From Marinomonas algarum (GTDB lineage Bacteria; Pseudomonadota; Gammaproteobacteria; Pseudomonadales; Marinomonadaceae), in assembly GCF_020532605.1 (NCBI RefSeq), contig NZ_JAJATW010000013.1, forward strand, positions 30,725 to 94,724: a stretch of DNA of 64,000 nucleotides, written 5' to 3'. Below the pieces are notes generated by a model that saw nothing but the letters and a program-made list of their open reading frames with translations, searched no databases and was not told the origin of the DNA. The translations under genes and the position numbers were made by a program. Shown here in pieces: positions 44,959 to 59,643 of this stretch. Each line of letters opens with the position of its first letter. Position 1 is the stretch's first letter.

Positions 44959-46764
44959 ATGCCTGAATACAAAGCACCGCTCCGTGATATTAAATTCGTC
45001 ACCGAAGAAGTTCTCGATTTTCCAACGCATTATGCCAACTTGGCGGGTGCAGAAGAAGCGACGCCAGACATGGTGTCCGCCATTCTTGAAGAAGGGGCAA
45101 AATTTGCTGAGCGCGTTCTGTCGCCAATTAATCGTGTGGGTGATCAACAAGGTTGTCAATTCAAAGACGGCGTCGTGACCACGCCAGACGGTTTCAAAGA
45201 AGCTTACCAACAATACGTCGAAGGCGGTTGGCCGTCTTTGTCACATCCTGAAGAGATGGGAGGGCAAGGGTTGCCCGATTCGCTCGGCATGATGGTAACG
45301 GAAATGATTGCCACCTCTAACTGGTCTTGGGGGATGTATCCAGGGCTAAGCCACGGAGCTATGAATACCATTGAATTGCATGGAACCGAGGAACAAAAGC
45401 ACACCTACCTAACAAAATTAGTGTCTGGTGAGTGGACAGGAACCATGTGTTTGACTGAACCCCATTGTGGTACAGATTTGGGTATGCTGAAAACCAAAGC
45501 AGAGCCACAAGACGACGGCAGTTATGCGATCACGGGCACGAAAATTTTCATTTCTGCCGGTGAGCATGATATGGCGGAGAATATTGTCCATATTGTATTG
45601 GCGCGTTTACCCGATGCCCCAGCGGGTACCAAGGGCATTTCTTTGTTTATTGTGCCAAAACACAATGTCGATACATCTGGCGAGATGGCCGATCGAAACC
45701 AAGTGTCTTGCGGTTCCATTGAGCACAAAATGGGGATACATGGTAATGCCACCTGTGTGATGAACTTTGATGGCGCAAAAGGCTTTTTAATTGGTGAAGC
45801 AAATCGTGGCTTGAATTGCATGTTCACCTTTATGAACACCGCTCGTATCGGCACAGCATTGCAAGGTCTTGCTCATGCTGAGTGGGCGCTGCAAAACTCA
45901 GTGGCTTACGCCAAAGATCGTTTGCAAATGCGCGCCTTGTCGGGTGCGAAATCCCCAGAAAAACCCGCTGATTCCATTATGGTTCATCCAGATGTACGTC
46001 GTATGCTGCTGACACAAAAAGCGTTTGCGGAAGGGGGGCGTGCGCTGATTCATTACTGCTCTATGCTGGTGGATACTACGAAAAAAGGCACCGATGCTGA
46101 GAAGGCAGAAGCCGATGAGTTGATGTCATTACTGACCCCCATTGCGAAAGCGTTTTTAACTGAAACCGGTTTTGAATCCGCTAACCATGGTCTACAAGTG
46201 TTTGGTGGTCATGGTTTTATTGCTGAGTGGGGAATGGAGCAAAACGTTCGTGATTGTCGTATTTCTATGTTGTACGAAGGCACAACAGGCATTCAGGCTT
46301 TGGATTTATTAGGGCGTAAAGTTTTGATGACGCAAGGTGCCACGCTACGTCGCTTTACAAAAATCGTACATAAGTTCTGCAAAGAACACAAAGGCAACAA
46401 GCGCCTGAAGCCCTACATGACGGCACTGGATAAATTAAACAGTGAATGGGGCGATATCACGCTTAAAATCGGTATGAAGGCAATGCGCAATAAAGAAGAA
46501 GTAGGGGCGGCCTCCGTCGATTACCTCATGTTTTCTGGGTACGTTGTATTGGCTTATTTCTGGGCACGCATGGCGGTTGTTGCACAAACCAAACTGGACG
46601 AGGGAACAGAAGAAGCGGGGTTCTACACAGCCAAGCTGCAAACCGCCACTTTTTACTATGAACGTTTGTTACCTCGTACACGTGCCCATGCTGAGGCAAT
46701 GTTGTCAGGGGCAGAGAACCTATTGGCCATGGAAGAAGATAACTTTCTTTTTCTGAACACTTAA
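44959..46764 (+). CDS. Acyl-CoA dehydrogenase with C-terminal domain (DmdC/FadE-like)
   Basis: 601 residues. The N-terminal, middle and C-terminal acyl-CoA dehydrogenase domains (about 30-460) include the FAD-contact strands MCLTEPHCGTDLG and FISAGEHDM and the helix with YEGTTGIQALDLLGRKV near residue 438, whose Glu is the expected catalytic base. An extra helical domain (about 465-600) is typical of the long family that includes 3-methylmercaptopropionyl-CoA dehydrogenase (DmdC) and long-chain dehydrogenases. The opening MPEYKAPLRDIKFV is shared by that group. Placement ahead of SCP2, fadD, an enoyl-CoA hydratase and etfBA favours fatty-acid oxidation, but a DMSP-related role cannot be excluded. 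Confidence 0.9.
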   Translation: MPEYKAPLRDIKFVTEEVLDFPTHYANLAGAEEATPDMVSAILEEGAKFAERVLSPINRVGDQQGCQFKDGVVTTPDGFKEAYQQYVEGGWPSLSHPEEMGGQGLPDSLGMMVTEMIATSNWSWGMYPGLSHGAMNTIELHGTEEQKHTYLTKLVSGEWTGTMCLTEPHCGTDLGMLKTKAEPQDDGSYAITGTKIFISAGEHDMAENIVHIVLARLPDAPAGTKGISLFIVPKHNVDTSGEMADRNQVSCGSIEHKMGIHGNATCVMNFDGAKGFLIGEANRGLNCMFTFMNTARIGTALQGLAHAEWALQNSVAYAKDRLQMRALSGAKSPEKPADSIMVHPDVRRMLLTQKAFAEGGRALIHYCSMLVDTTKKGTDAEKAEADELMSLLTPIAKAFLTETGFESANHGLQVFGGHGFIAEWGMEQNVRDCRISMLYEGTTGIQALDLLGRKVLMTQGATLRRFTKIVHKFCKEHKGNKRLKPYMTALDKLNSEWGDITLKIGMKAMRNKEEVGAASVDYLMFSGYVVLAYFWARMAVVAQTKLDEGTEEAGFYTAKLQTATFYYERLLPRTRAHAEAMLSGAENLLAMEEDNFLFLNT

Positions 46765-46810
46765 CTAAACGACGAATGACACAATAACGAATCGACACAC
46801 AAACAAACAT

Positions 46811-46832
46811 TCGCACACACACCCGTGTGCGA
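46811..46832. other. Short perfect hairpin between acyl-CoA dehydrogenase and SCP2 genes
   Basis: TCGCACAC, 6-base loop, GTGTGCGA, in an A-rich spacer. There is no T tail; it may adjust expression between the two genes. Confidence 0.4.
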
Positions 46833-46860
46833 GCAATAATTACAATAATAGGATAAGGTT

Positions 46861-47175
46861 ATGAGTGAATCAAAAGCAGTGTTTGATGCGATGTTAGTCC
46901 GCTTTGATGCAAATGAAGCAGACGATATGGAAGCGGTATTTCAGTTTGACTTAGAAGATGCAGACGATTACTACTTAAGTATTGAGGATGGATCTTGCAC
47001 AATGGCAGAAGGTGAGCACGACGATGCGACCGTTACGTTAAGTATGGACCTTGCAACGCTTAAAGAGGTAATGAGTGGTGAGCTTGATGGTATGGCGGCC
47101 TTTATGCAGGGCCGTATACGCGCCGATGGCGATATTATGCTCGCCACAAAGCTGACGCAAATTTTTCCTAATTAA
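46861..47175 (+). CDS. SCP2 sterol-binding domain protein
   Basis: 104 residues, a complete single SCP2 domain: AVFQFDLEDADDYYLSIEDGSC, DDATVTLSMDLATLKEVMSGELDGMAAFMQGRIRADGDIMLATKL. Bacterial members bind fatty-acyl chains or lipids in a hydrophobic pocket. Between an acyl-CoA dehydrogenase and an acyl-CoA ligase, a lipid-carrier role is reasonable. The ribosome site AGGATAAGG is good; a terminator follows. Confidence 0.92.
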   Translation: MSESKAVFDAMLVRFDANEADDMEAVFQFDLEDADDYYLSIEDGSCTMAEGEHDDATVTLSMDLATLKEVMSGELDGMAAFMQGRIRADGDIMLATKLTQIFPN

Positions 47176-47200
47176 GCGATATCGTCATGCTTGGTAACCT

Positions 47201-47243
47201 AAAAGCTCAACGTCAGTGTATGCGGTTGAGCTTTTGTTTTTCA
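47201..47243 (+). terminator. Rho-independent terminator after the SCP2 gene
   Basis: AAAAGCTCAAC, 13-base loop, GTTGAGCTTTT, then a T-rich tail. Confidence 0.8.
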
Positions 47244-47277
47244 TTCTCCGAAATAAAAAAAATAATTGGAGTCGTTT

Positions 47278-48978
47278 ATGACAGCGGATACGCCACTATA
47301 CAACACACAAGACCGTTCGCCAGCACCAGGTAGTGAGCTACCTGCTTCGCTCAATCCTTATGGTTACCAGTCTTTAACGGACGTTTTAGCGTTAGCAACG
47401 GCGAAATACGCCGACTTACCGGCTTTTACCAGCGTAGGCCGCACAATCAGTTACCGTGAACTGAATGAAAAATCCGATCAGTTTGCCGCGTATCTCCAGT
47501 CTGATACTGGCTTGAACCCGGGCGATCGTATTGCCATTCAACTGCCAAACGTCATTCAATACCCTGTGGTACTGTTTGGTGCGATTAAGGCGGGTTTAAT
47601 TGTGGTCAACACCAACCCTCTTTATACGCCCAAAGAATTAGAACACCAATTTAACGATGCCGAAGTCAAGGCGTTGGTTGTGTTCGCTAACATGGCGCAC
47701 AATGTTGAAAAGATATTGTCTAAAACCCAGATAAAACATGTAATTATTACGGAAATCGCAGACTTCCATACGCCGGTTAAGCGCGTTTTAGTCAATTCCG
47801 TGGTGAAGTATGTGAAGAAAATGGTACCGGCTTATCATCTGCCCAGTGCCCTTTCATTAAATGAAGCGCTGGCAAAGGGCAAAGGTAAATCGGTGACTCC
47901 TGTGGTGAGTCAATCGGATCAGATTGCCGTGCTGCAATATACGGGGGGCACCACCGGGATCGCGAAAGGGGCCATGCTAACGCACGCCAATCTGCTTTCA
48001 AATATGTGTCAACTGAGCTCACGATTGGAGTCTATTCTTGAGGAAAGGTCTGAAACGTACATTGCTCCCTTGCCGCTTTACCATATTTATGCGTTCTTGA
48101 TCCATGGCTTGACCCTGCTTGAACGGGGCGCGCACAGCATATTGATTCCCAATCCAAGAGATTTGCCCGGTTTTGTGAAAGAGCTTAAAAAGTGGCCGTT
48201 TACGGGCTTTGTAGGTTTAAACACATTATTTGTTGGTCTGTGTAATAACGCTGATTTTAAAACACTGGATTTTTCCACGCTTAAGTTGACCTGTTCAGGG
48301 GGGATGCCGTTAACCCATGCAGCAGCAGATGAATGGAAAAAAGTGACAGGTTGTCAAGTTGTGGAAGGTTATGGCTTAACCGAAACGTCTCCTGTTGTGT
48401 CGTTTAACCCTATCGGCAAAGAGCGTATTGGTACTATTGGCTTACCCGTTTCTAATACAGACATTAAAATTCAAGACTTGAATGGAAACGCTTTACCACA
48501 AGGGGAGTCAGGCATGTTGTGCGTTCGTGGTCCGCAGGTAATGAAGGGCTACTGGAACCGTGAAAAGGCGACCAAGGAAGTGATGACCGACGATAGTTTC
48601 TTAATCACCGGTGACATTGCCATGCAACACCCTGATGGTTACCTGCAAATTGTTGATCGTGCCAAAGACATGATTATCGTATCTGGCTTTAATGTTTATC
48701 CGACGGAAGTGGAAGACTGTCTGTCATCTCACCCTGACATTTTAGAGTCTGCTGCGATCGGTGTGTCAGATGAGAAAACGGGCGAGGCGGTAAAAGCGTT
48801 TATTGTCTTAAAAGCAGGAGCGAGTGAGCCAAGCAATAAAGTCTTGAAAGCCTATTGCAAAGAAAACTTAGCGGCCTATAAAGTACCAAAATACTTTGAA
48901 ATCAAAGAAGAGTTGCCTAAAACAAACGTGGGGAAAGTGCTTCGTCGTGCGCTACGTGAAGAGGAAGTCACATCATGA
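47278..48978 (+). CDS. fadD: Long-chain fatty-acid-CoA ligase
   Basis: 566 residues from the ATG at 47278 with TTGGAG upstream; an in-frame TTG four codons earlier overlaps that ribosome site and is not preferred. Adenylate-forming motifs are YTGGTTGIAKGAMLTHANL (P-loop), YGLTETSP, and the C-terminal ITGDIAMQHPDGYLQIVDR and GFNVYPTEVED with the final catalytic lysine in KTNVGKVLRR. It activates fatty acids to acyl-CoA in the cytoplasm. The following enoyl-CoA hydratase gene overlaps by 4 bases. Confidence 0.93.
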   Translation: MTADTPLYNTQDRSPAPGSELPASLNPYGYQSLTDVLALATAKYADLPAFTSVGRTISYRELNEKSDQFAAYLQSDTGLNPGDRIAIQLPNVIQYPVVLFGAIKAGLIVVNTNPLYTPKELEHQFNDAEVKALVVFANMAHNVEKILSKTQIKHVIITEIADFHTPVKRVLVNSVVKYVKKMVPAYHLPSALSLNEALAKGKGKSVTPVVSQSDQIAVLQYTGGTTGIAKGAMLTHANLLSNMCQLSSRLESILEERSETYIAPLPLYHIYAFLIHGLTLLERGAHSILIPNPRDLPGFVKELKKWPFTGFVGLNTLFVGLCNNADFKTLDFSTLKLTCSGGMPLTHAAADEWKKVTGCQVVEGYGLTETSPVVSFNPIGKERIGTIGLPVSNTDIKIQDLNGNALPQGESGMLCVRGPQVMKGYWNREKATKEVMTDDSFLITGDIAMQHPDGYLQIVDRAKDMIIVSGFNVYPTEVEDCLSSHPDILESAAIGVSDEKTGEAVKAFIVLKAGASEPSNKVLKAYCKENLAAYKVPKYFEIKEELPKTNVGKVLRRALREEEVTS

Positions 48979-49727
48979 GTGATTTTGTCACACAGACCAT
49001 GGTGTCGGGCGTACAAGTTATCTGTCTAAATCGTGCGGATAAGAAAAATGCCATTACATTGGCTATGTATCAAACGCTTACGGCATTGCTATCGTCAGCA
49101 GAGCAGGACGATGCCATAAAGGCGACCATGATCTACGGTTTGGGTGGTGAGTTCTCATCTGGCAATGACATCAACGAGTTTATTCATATTGCACAAAAGC
49201 CAGAAAAACTCGATGTGATTTTGTCTTTTCTAAAAGCGCTAAGTACCTATACAAAACCCCTTATCGCCGGTGTAGAAGGCCGAGCCGTGGGGGTTGGAGC
49301 GACCTTGTTGTTACATTGTGATCTTGTATTGGCCTCTCGAGAGGCACGTTTGCAATTTCCTTTTGTGCAACTGGGTTTGGTGCCAGAGGCGGCGTCTAGC
49401 TTCTTGTTGCCTAGGTTGTTAGGTCATCCAAAAGCGTTTGAGGTACTGGTTCTATGTGACGTGATAGGGGCGGAGCAGGCTCATCAAATGGGGCTCATTA
49501 ACCATCTATGTGAGGCCGGTGAAGCCTACTCAGTAGCGCTTGATTACGCAATAAAAGTCGCGGCGTTGCCAACCGAGGCGGTGGCTTTAAGCAAAAAGTT
49601 ATTAAAATCCTCTATTCAAGATGAGGTGCAAAACACCTTATTACGTGAAGGGCGTCTTTTCAAAGCACGACTAAGCTCAAATGAAGCAGCCTATGCTTTC
49701 TCTTCTTTTTTATCACGTCAAAAATAA
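48975..49727 (+). CDS. Enoyl-CoA hydratase/isomerase family protein
   Basis: 250 residues of the crotonase family. The oxyanion-hole segments are GGEFSSGNDINEF and GRAVGVGATLLLHCDLVLAS, followed by FPFVQLGLVPEAASSFLLPRL. The catalytic position in the VPEA segment carries Glu. It overlaps fadD through ATGA, so the two are translationally coupled and likely act in the same pathway. The exact substrate is not clear. Confidence 0.9.
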   Translation: MSDFVTQTMVSGVQVICLNRADKKNAITLAMYQTLTALLSSAEQDDAIKATMIYGLGGEFSSGNDINEFIHIAQKPEKLDVILSFLKALSTYTKPLIAGVEGRAVGVGATLLLHCDLVLASREARLQFPFVQLGLVPEAASSFLLPRLLGHPKAFEVLVLCDVIGAEQAHQMGLINHLCEAGEAYSVALDYAIKVAALPTEAVALSKKLLKSSIQDEVQNTLLREGRLFKARLSSNEAAYAFSSFLSRQK

Positions 49728-49742
49728 GACTTAACATTCGTT

Positions 49743-49802
49743 AAAAAAGCGCTTCTTACTGGGCAAGTGAATATTTTTGTCAGTTAAGTGGCGCTTTTTT
49801 GT
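49743..49802 (+). terminator. Rho-independent terminator after the enoyl-CoA hydratase gene
   Basis: AAAAAAGCGC and GCGCTTTTTT close a long stem, with inner CTTACTG/CAGTTAAG pairing, and a T tail. Confidence 0.75.
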
Positions 49803-49902
49803 TATTGATGAAAATTCACCTCAATCTAGTATAGAGACCTATCGCAAAGCACAATTCAGATTGCGGCTATAAACAATAAAACAAGAATAAAAAGAGGGTT
49901 TT

Positions 49903-50655
49903 ATGAAAATTTTAGTATCCGTAAAACGCGTCATTGATTACAACGTCAAAGTACGTGTAAAGCCTGACAATACGGCGGTTGATTTGACGAACGTAAAAAT
50001 GTCGATGAACCCTTTCTGTGAGATCGCCGTGGAAGAAGCGGTTCGATTAAAAGAAAAAGGCCTTGCTTCAGAAGTCGTTGTGGTCTCCGTGGGCGCAAAA
50101 AGCTGTCAGGAAACATTGCGTACGGCGCTTGCGTTGGGCGCCGATCGAGCCATACAAGTTGACGCCGAAGATGGTTTAGATTCTTTGAGTGTGGCAAAGC
50201 TGCTGGCCAAGGTTGCTCAAAATGAAGCCGCTGACTTAATTATTCTAGGTAAACAGTCCATCGATTCTGATAATAATCAAACAGGCCAAATGGTCGCAGC
50301 GTTGTTGGATTATCCTCAAGCGACATTCGCTTCTGAAGTGGTTATCGAAAGCGGCGAAGCGCAGGTTACCCGTGAAATCGACGGCGGATTACAAACCCTG
50401 TTGGTGACCTTGCCAGCGGTTGTCACCACAGACTTACGTCTTAATGAGCCGCGTTTCGCGTCTTTACCCAATATTATGAAAGCCAAAAGAAAACCACTGG
50501 ACGTCACCACACCTGCCGAGTTAGGCGTTGATGTGGGCTCAAACGTCACGGTGCTTTCTGTCGCCGCACCGGCTGAACGTTCCGGTGGTGTGAAAGTTGC
50601 CTCTGTGGCGGAGTTGGTCGATAAATTAAAAAATGAAGCGAAGGTGGTGTCATGA
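49903..50655 (+). CDS. etfB: Electron transfer flavoprotein beta subunit
   Basis: 250 residues, with the start [20 protein letters not shown], the AMP-binding region [23 protein letters not shown] and the recognition-loop region [15 protein letters not shown] accepts electrons from acyl-CoA dehydrogenases and passes them to ETF-quinone oxidoreductase, which is not in this window. The gene overlaps etfA by 4 bases (ATGA). Confidence 0.96.
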   Translation: MKILVSVKRVIDYNVKVRVKPDNTAVDLTNVKMSMNPFCEIAVEEAVRLKEKGLASEVVVVSVGAKSCQETLRTALALGADRAIQVDAEDGLDSLSVAKLLAKVAQNEAADLIILGKQSIDSDNNQTGQMVAALLDYPQATFASEVVIESGEAQVTREIDGGLQTLLVTLPAVVTTDLRLNEPRFASLPNIMKAKRKPLDVTTPAELGVDVGSNVTVLSVAAPAERSGGVKVASVAELVDKLKNEAKVVS

Positions 50656-51581
50656 GTGTATTAATTCTTGCAGAACACGATAACAAATCTTTAAAGCCGG
50701 CTACTTTGAATACGGTGACAGCTGCTCTTGATATTCATTCCGATGTGCATGTTTTGGTCGTTGGGGCAGATTGTCAGGCTGTAGCAGATGCCGCTTGTAA
50801 TATTGCCGGAGTGAGCAAGGTGTTGGTGGCAGACAATGCCGTGTATGAACACCAATTGGCAGAAAATGTCAGCAAATTGATTGTTGAAGTGGCTGGTGAG
50901 TATAGTCATATCTTAGCGCCTGCAACGACAACCGGTAAAAATACTTTGCCACGTGTGGCGGCATTACTGGATGTGGCTCAGTTGTCTGATGTGATTAAAG
51001 TGGAGGCGCCTGATACGTTTGTGCGTCCTATTTATGCTGGTAACGCCATTGCGACCGTAAAAAGTAACGATGCGGTGAAAGTCATCACGGTTCGTACCAC
51101 AGGATTTGATGCAGCCTCCAGCGAAGGCGGCAATGCTGTCAGTGAACCACTAGCGCACGTTATTGAGTCCAACAAGAGTCGCTTTGTAAAAGAGCAGGTC
51201 GCTCAATCGGATCGTCCTGAATTGACATCGGCCAGTGTGATTGTCTCCGGTGGTCGAGGTATGGGAAGTGGTGAAAACTTCGCTTTGTTAGACGGTGTAG
51301 CAGACAAATTGGGTGCCGCGATCGGTGCCTCTCGTGCTGCGGTTGATGCGGGCTTTGTACCAAACGATCTACAAGTAGGGCAGACCGGTAAAACGGTTGC
51401 GCCGGATTTGTATATTGCCATCGGTATTTCTGGTGCGATTCAACATCTTGCGGGTATGAAAGACGCAAAAGTGATTGTTGCGATTAATAAAGATGAGGAA
51501 GCGCCCATCTTTAATGTGGCCGATTATGGTTTGGTGGCGGATTTATTTGATGCCGTGCCAGAGCTAGAAACGTCTCTTTAG
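50652..51581 (+). CDS. etfA: Electron transfer flavoprotein alpha subunit
   Basis: 309 residues. The C-terminal FAD domain has [47 protein letters not shown] and [12 protein letters not shown]. The N-terminal domain pairs with EtfB. Placed directly before fadBA, it is probably part of one functional block although fadB begins 69 bases later. Confidence 0.96.
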   Translation: MSVLILAEHDNKSLKPATLNTVTAALDIHSDVHVLVVGADCQAVADAACNIAGVSKVLVADNAVYEHQLAENVSKLIVEVAGEYSHILAPATTTGKNTLPRVAALLDVAQLSDVIKVEAPDTFVRPIYAGNAIATVKSNDAVKVITVRTTGFDAASSEGGNAVSEPLAHVIESNKSRFVKEQVAQSDRPELTSASVIVSGGRGMGSGENFALLDGVADKLGAAIGASRAAVDAGFVPNDLQVGQTGKTVAPDLYIAIGISGAIQHLAGMKDAKVIVAINKDEEAPIFNVADYGLVADLFDAVPELETSL

Positions 51582-51650
51582 TCATTCATTAAAAGCGTGT
51601 TGCGGTTGATCGTAAGCGCCAAAGAAAAATAATAAGAACGGGAGATCCGT

Positions 51651-53801
51651 ATGATATTTGAAGGACAAGCCATAAAAGTCACGCTTGACGAGGCCAACAT
51701 TGCCACGGTTACATTGGATTTGGTAGGCGAATCGGTTAACAAATTTAACAGTTTGACTTTGGGCGAGCTGGCCACTGTCGTTGAAAAATTGCAACACATC
51801 GATGATTTGCAAGGGGTGATTTTTGCCAGTGCAAAAGACGCGTTTGTTGTGGGCGCGGACATTACTGAATTTACTTCATGGTTTAAATTAGAAGATGAAG
51901 AGTTAACGGATAAACTGCGTCATGCCCACACTATTTTTAATGCCATTTCTCATCTTTCTTGTCCTACCGTCGCTGCAATAAATGGGATTGCCTTAGGTGG
52001 CGGTATGGAGTTGGTTTTAGCCTGTGATTACCGTGTGATGGCGGATTCTGCCAAAATTGGTTTGCCAGAAACGCAACTGGGAATCTACCCTGGTTGGGGC
52101 GGTACAGTGCGTTTGCCGCGCCTAATTGGCGCCGACAATGCGTGTGAATGGATATGTGGCGGCGCACAAAAACGCAGCGCCGATGCCTTAAAAGATGGGG
52201 CTGTTGATGCGGTCGTTCCGGCTGTGAAGGTGCAAGCATCGGCTCGTCATTTGATCCAACAAGTAATGGACGGCAAGCTGGATTACCATGCTCGCCGCGA
52301 TGAATTGCGTGCGCCCATGGTGTTTTCACCGATTGAAAAAATGATGGTGTTTGAATCAGTACGTGGTGTGGTCGGAGCCAAAGCGGGTAAACATTATCCA
52401 GCACCAATGGCCGCGATCAAAACCATTGAAAAAGGCATCAGTCAAGAGATGGACAAAGCCATCGAAACAGAGATCAAAGGCTTTGTGAAATTGGCCAAAG
52501 GCCCTGTGGCGAAATCCTTGGTTAACCTTTTCTTGAGCGATCAGCAAATTAAGAAAACCGCGGGTAAATACGCGAAAAGTGCGACGCCAGTGAAACAAGC
52601 GGCGGTATTGGGTGCTGGTATTATGGGGGGCGGTGTGGCTTATCAGTCGGCTTCCAAGGGCACGCCGATTATTATGAAAGACATTCGTCCAGAAGCATTG
52701 GATCTTGGTCTAAGTGAAGCGAATAAACTCTTTAACGGTCAAGTTGAGCGCGGTCGTCTGACCACAGAAAAAGCCTTTAAAGCGATGAACGCCATTGTCC
52801 CAGCGTTGACCTACGGAGAGTTTGAACACGTTGATTTGGTGGTTGAAGCGGTCGTGGAAAACGTCAAAATCAAAAAGTCTGTATTAGCCGAAGTGGAAAC
52901 TAAGATCGCTGACGATGCCATTCTTACCTCTAACACGTCGACTATTTCGATCACAGAATTGGCAAAAGGCTTAACACGCCCTGAAAACTTCTGTGGTATG
53001 CACTTTTTTAACCCTGTTCATCGTATGCCATTGGTGGAAGTGATTCGTGGTGAAAAAACCAGTGAGGCCGCCATTGCAAAAACCGTGGCGTACGCGCAAG
53101 CCATGGGCAAAACTCCTGTTGTTGTTAACGATTGTCCTGGGTTCCTGGTCAACCGTGTCTTGTTCCCGTATTTCGCCGGTTTCTCTTTAATGATGCAAGA
53201 AGGTGCGGATTTCCAAGTGGTCGATAAAACTATGGAGAAATTCGGTTGGCCAATGGGGCCTGCGTATTTGCTGGATGTGGTTGGGGTGGATACCGCTTTT
53301 CATGCGGATCAGGTCATGGCAGAAGGCTTTCCTGACCGTATGAAGCACGAAGGTAAAAACGCTGTGGATCGCTTGTTTGAACTAGAGCGTTTTGGGCAGA
53401 AAAATGGCAAAGGGTTTTATAGCTATGAAGCGGATCGTAAGGGCAAGCCGAAGAAAATCTTCAATGAGGATATTAACGAACTGTTAGCACCTGTGGTCCA
53501 GTCAAAATCTGAACTGACAGAAGAAGACATTATTGCTCGTATGATGATTCCACTTTGCATCGAAACGGTTCGCTGCGTGGAAGAAGACATTGTCGCCTCA
53601 GCGGCGGAAGCGGATATGGGCTTGATTTATGGCATAGGTTTCCCGCCTTACCTCGGCGGTGCTATGCACTACCTAGACCAAATGGGGCTGCAAGCGTTTT
53701 GTGAGCTTGCAGACAAGTACAGCCACCTAGGTAAGTTGTATGAGCCAACCGCGCAAATGCGCGAGATGGCGAAGAATAATCACACTTACTACGGCGCATA
53801 A
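51651..53801 (+). CDS. fadB: Fatty-acid oxidation complex subunit alpha
   Basis: 716 residues. The N-terminal enoyl-CoA hydratase/isomerase domain (about 1-190) has [17 protein letters not shown] and [15 protein letters not shown]. The 3-hydroxyacyl-CoA dehydrogenase domain (about 315-700) has the NAD-binding loop [14 protein letters not shown] and the catalytic His region [15 protein letters not shown]. The ribosome site GGGAGA is good. Together with fadA, 24 bases downstream, it forms the alpha2beta2 complex that performs the last three steps of each beta-oxidation round. Confidence 0.96.
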   Translation: MIFEGQAIKVTLDEANIATVTLDLVGESVNKFNSLTLGELATVVEKLQHIDDLQGVIFASAKDAFVVGADITEFTSWFKLEDEELTDKLRHAHTIFNAISHLSCPTVAAINGIALGGGMELVLACDYRVMADSAKIGLPETQLGIYPGWGGTVRLPRLIGADNACEWICGGAQKRSADALKDGAVDAVVPAVKVQASARHLIQQVMDGKLDYHARRDELRAPMVFSPIEKMMVFESVRGVVGAKAGKHYPAPMAAIKTIEKGISQEMDKAIETEIKGFVKLAKGPVAKSLVNLFLSDQQIKKTAGKYAKSATPVKQAAVLGAGIMGGGVAYQSASKGTPIIMKDIRPEALDLGLSEANKLFNGQVERGRLTTEKAFKAMNAIVPALTYGEFEHVDLVVEAVVENVKIKKSVLAEVETKIADDAILTSNTSTISITELAKGLTRPENFCGMHFFNPVHRMPLVEVIRGEKTSEAAIAKTVAYAQAMGKTPVVVNDCPGFLVNRVLFPYFAGFSLMMQEGADFQVVDKTMEKFGWPMGPAYLLDVVGVDTAFHADQVMAEGFPDRMKHEGKNAVDRLFELERFGQKNGKGFYSYEADRKGKPKKIFNEDINELLAPVVQSKSELTEEDIIARMMIPLCIETVRCVEEDIVASAAEADMGLIYGIGFPPYLGGAMHYLDQMGLQAFCELADKYSHLGKLYEPTAQMREMAKNNHTYYGA

Positions 53802-55001
<1,200 letters not shown>

Positions 55002-55029
55002 ACAAATTCCCCTTCTTGTTTTTTCTTTG

Positions 55030-55052
55030 CCCCGCTAAACAGCGGGGTTTTT
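55030..55052 (+). terminator. Rho-independent terminator after fadA
   Basis: CCCCGCT, loop AAAC, AGCGGGG followed by TTTTT. Confidence 0.92.
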
Positions 55053-55227
55053 AATTGTCGAATGTACACTTCACTTCAATTCACACACGGGTTACGTCAA
55101 AAGGCTGTGACAAAGGTGACTTCAACGTGACCTTTTAGAGCACCGCAGCACTTTGTAAGTCACTCTACTATGGTCTTCTTAGCTTTTATTAATTGGTTGG
55201 TGTTTATTTTCAAGGTTATAACTATAG

Positions 55228-57492
<2,265 letters not shown>

Positions 57493-57556
57493 ATCAAAAA
57501 CGTAGTGATTAAGCGTTATATATTGAATATGACCCATTAGGTGTTACCAACAAAAT

Positions 57557-57590
57557 AACCCTACATTCTAATCAGAGTGTGGGTTTTTTT
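57557..57590 (+). terminator. Rho-independent terminator after katG
   Basis: AACCC-T-ACATTCT pairs with AGAGTGTGGGTT (one bulge, one wobble) followed by a run of T. Confidence 0.78.
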
Positions 57591-57731
57591 GATATATGTC
57601 GGATAATTTTTCTTGTGAGTAAAAACTTTCATGAAAAGGTAGCGATTTGCAGGTGGCTGGTATAAATTCATCCAAAATTTGATGTTTGTCTTATTGCGTC
57701 AGATATTTTTACTCAATAAAGGTAATTTAAA

Positions 57732-59615
57732 ATGAAGGTATCTCATAAGGTCGTTCTTTCGGCTTCCATTGTCGTGGCGCTCGCTTTTTCGACGTATTCT
57801 TGGTTGCAATACAACACGCTTAAATCGGCACTTTATGAAAAGACCGTTACGAGTACACAAGAAACCAGTCAGTCACTAGCCAAACAAATTAATAACTGGT
57901 TAAGTGGAAAAGTCGCCTTGATTAACACCTTGGCACAAACGATTGATGCTGACTTTAGCGACGAGACAATTCAAAACGCCTTTGATACGCCTATTTATGA
58001 TGATGAGTTTTTAATTCTCTTTGGCGGGTTAGCAAAGGATGGCTTGCCTATTACAAACGATCCGAGTTGGAACCCAACGAACTGGGACGGTCGTGAGCGC
58101 CCTTGGTATGATCTTGCTAAAAAACATCAACAAGCGGTTTTAACGGAACCCTATAGCGATGCAACAACCGGTGAAATTCTGATTTCTGTCGTAGCAAATT
58201 TTTCGGACAAAGGGATTTTTAAAGGTGCTTTTGGTGGTGACCTTAGCCTAGAAACTGTCTCGGAAGCGGTTAATACGTTAAGTTTTGATCATACTGGTTA
58301 TGCTTTTTTGGTGAACAAGTCAGGTAACATTATCAGTCACCCTAATGCCGATTTAAACGGCAAAGCACTGACCAGTCTGTTAGAAAAAAACACATCAATA
58401 TCATCCAATAACCTTGTTGAGAACCAACTCAAAGATGGTACGTCTGTACTGGTTTCTTTTAGCCCCTTAACTGACTTATACGGTGCTGATTGGTATGTGG
58501 GTGTTGTGCTTGATGAGAACAAGCTGTTTGCAACGGTGCGTGAGTTTGGCTGGATTGCTTTCTTTGGTACGTTAATCGCTATTTTGCTTGTTTCCGTTGT
58601 GTTGTACGTTTTAGTCACACGCCTTTTACAACCTCTTCATGCGTTACGTAATTCATTGGAAGAAATCAATGGTGGTCAGGGCGATTTGACCAAGCGTTTG
58701 GACGTGACAAGTAACGATGAGTTTGGTGAGGTGTCAGTAGAATTCAATAAATTTATTCATTTTTTACAAGGCCTGATTGGCGAAGTGAAAAATCGCTCTA
58801 GTAGCGTACGTGACAATACGAACAAAACCGCCGCTTCCTCAGAGCGTTCGTCGGCTGAATTGTACAACCAATTAACAGAGCTGGATCAGTTAGCGACGGC
58901 GATGCATGAAATGTCTGCAACGGCAAATGATGTGGCTGATAATGCGCAAACAGCAGCCTCTCGTGCGAGCCACGCTGACGTAGCTGCGAAAGACGGTGAA
59001 GTGATTGTTGATAAAACCACGCACTCTATTGCGCATTTAACGCATCAGATGGGGAATGTTGTTACAACGATTAATCAATTGGTTGAATACAGTAACAATA
59101 TTGAATCCATCTTAACCGTTATTACGGATATTGCTGATCAGACGAACCTTTTGGCGTTAAATGCAGCGATCGAAGCCGCGCGCGCGGGAGAGCAAGGTCG
59201 TGGTTTTGCTGTGGTGGCTGATGAAGTGCGTACGTTGGCGTCTAAGACTCAAGAGTCGACAGAGCAGATTAATAAAATGATTCAGCAACTGCAAACGGGC
59301 GTTCGTAGTGCCGAGAAAGTGATTCTCGAAAGCCGTGAAGACGCCAATGAAACACAGAAAATTGCAGATCAAGCCAAAGTATCTCTGGAAGCCATTCGTT
59401 TAAGTATTAATGATATTAACGAAATGACGGTGCAAATTGCGGCCGCAGCGGAAGAGCAAAGTGCGACCTCTAATGAAATTAACCGTAACACCACAAACAT
59501 TCGTGATATCAGTCAGTCTGTTTCTAGTGCAGCGAAAGAGCAGTCGGATCTGTGTGAAACCATGGTGAGCATTACGAATGAGCAGGCGACGGCTTTGGGT
59601 CAATTCAAAGTGTAA
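57732..59615 (+). CDS. Methyl-accepting chemotaxis protein with dCache sensor
   Basis: 627 residues. TM1 covers about 7-25 and TM2 about 273-298; between them is a double-Cache periplasmic domain with [12 protein letters not shown] (about 120-131), EPYSDATTG and GGDLSLE, residues resembling the amino-acid-binding dCache motif. A HAMP domain (299-350) and a full signalling hairpin follow, with [19 protein letters not shown] and [17 protein letters not shown]. There is no CheB/CheR-tethering pentapeptide at the C-terminus (ends QFKV). Amino-acid sensing is an inference only. Confidence 0.92.
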   Translation: MKVSHKVVLSASIVVALAFSTYSWLQYNTLKSALYEKTVTSTQETSQSLAKQINNWLSGKVALINTLAQTIDADFSDETIQNAFDTPIYDDEFLILFGGLAKDGLPITNDPSWNPTNWDGRERPWYDLAKKHQQAVLTEPYSDATTGEILISVVANFSDKGIFKGAFGGDLSLETVSEAVNTLSFDHTGYAFLVNKSGNIISHPNADLNGKALTSLLEKNTSISSNNLVENQLKDGTSVLVSFSPLTDLYGADWYVGVVLDENKLFATVREFGWIAFFGTLIAILLVSVVLYVLVTRLLQPLHALRNSLEEINGGQGDLTKRLDVTSNDEFGEVSVEFNKFIHFLQGLIGEVKNRSSSVRDNTNKTAASSERSSAELYNQLTELDQLATAMHEMSATANDVADNAQTAASRASHADVAAKDGEVIVDKTTHSIAHLTHQMGNVVTTINQLVEYSNNIESILTVITDIADQTNLLALNAAIEAARAGEQGRGFAVVADEVRTLASKTQESTEQINKMIQQLQTGVRSAEKVILESREDANETQKIADQAKVSLEAIRLSINDINEMTVQIAAAAEEQSATSNEINRNTTNIRDISQSVSSAAKEQSDLCETMVSITNEQATALGQFKV

Positions 59616-59643
59616 GTCGTCGATAAGATGAATATGCAATACG

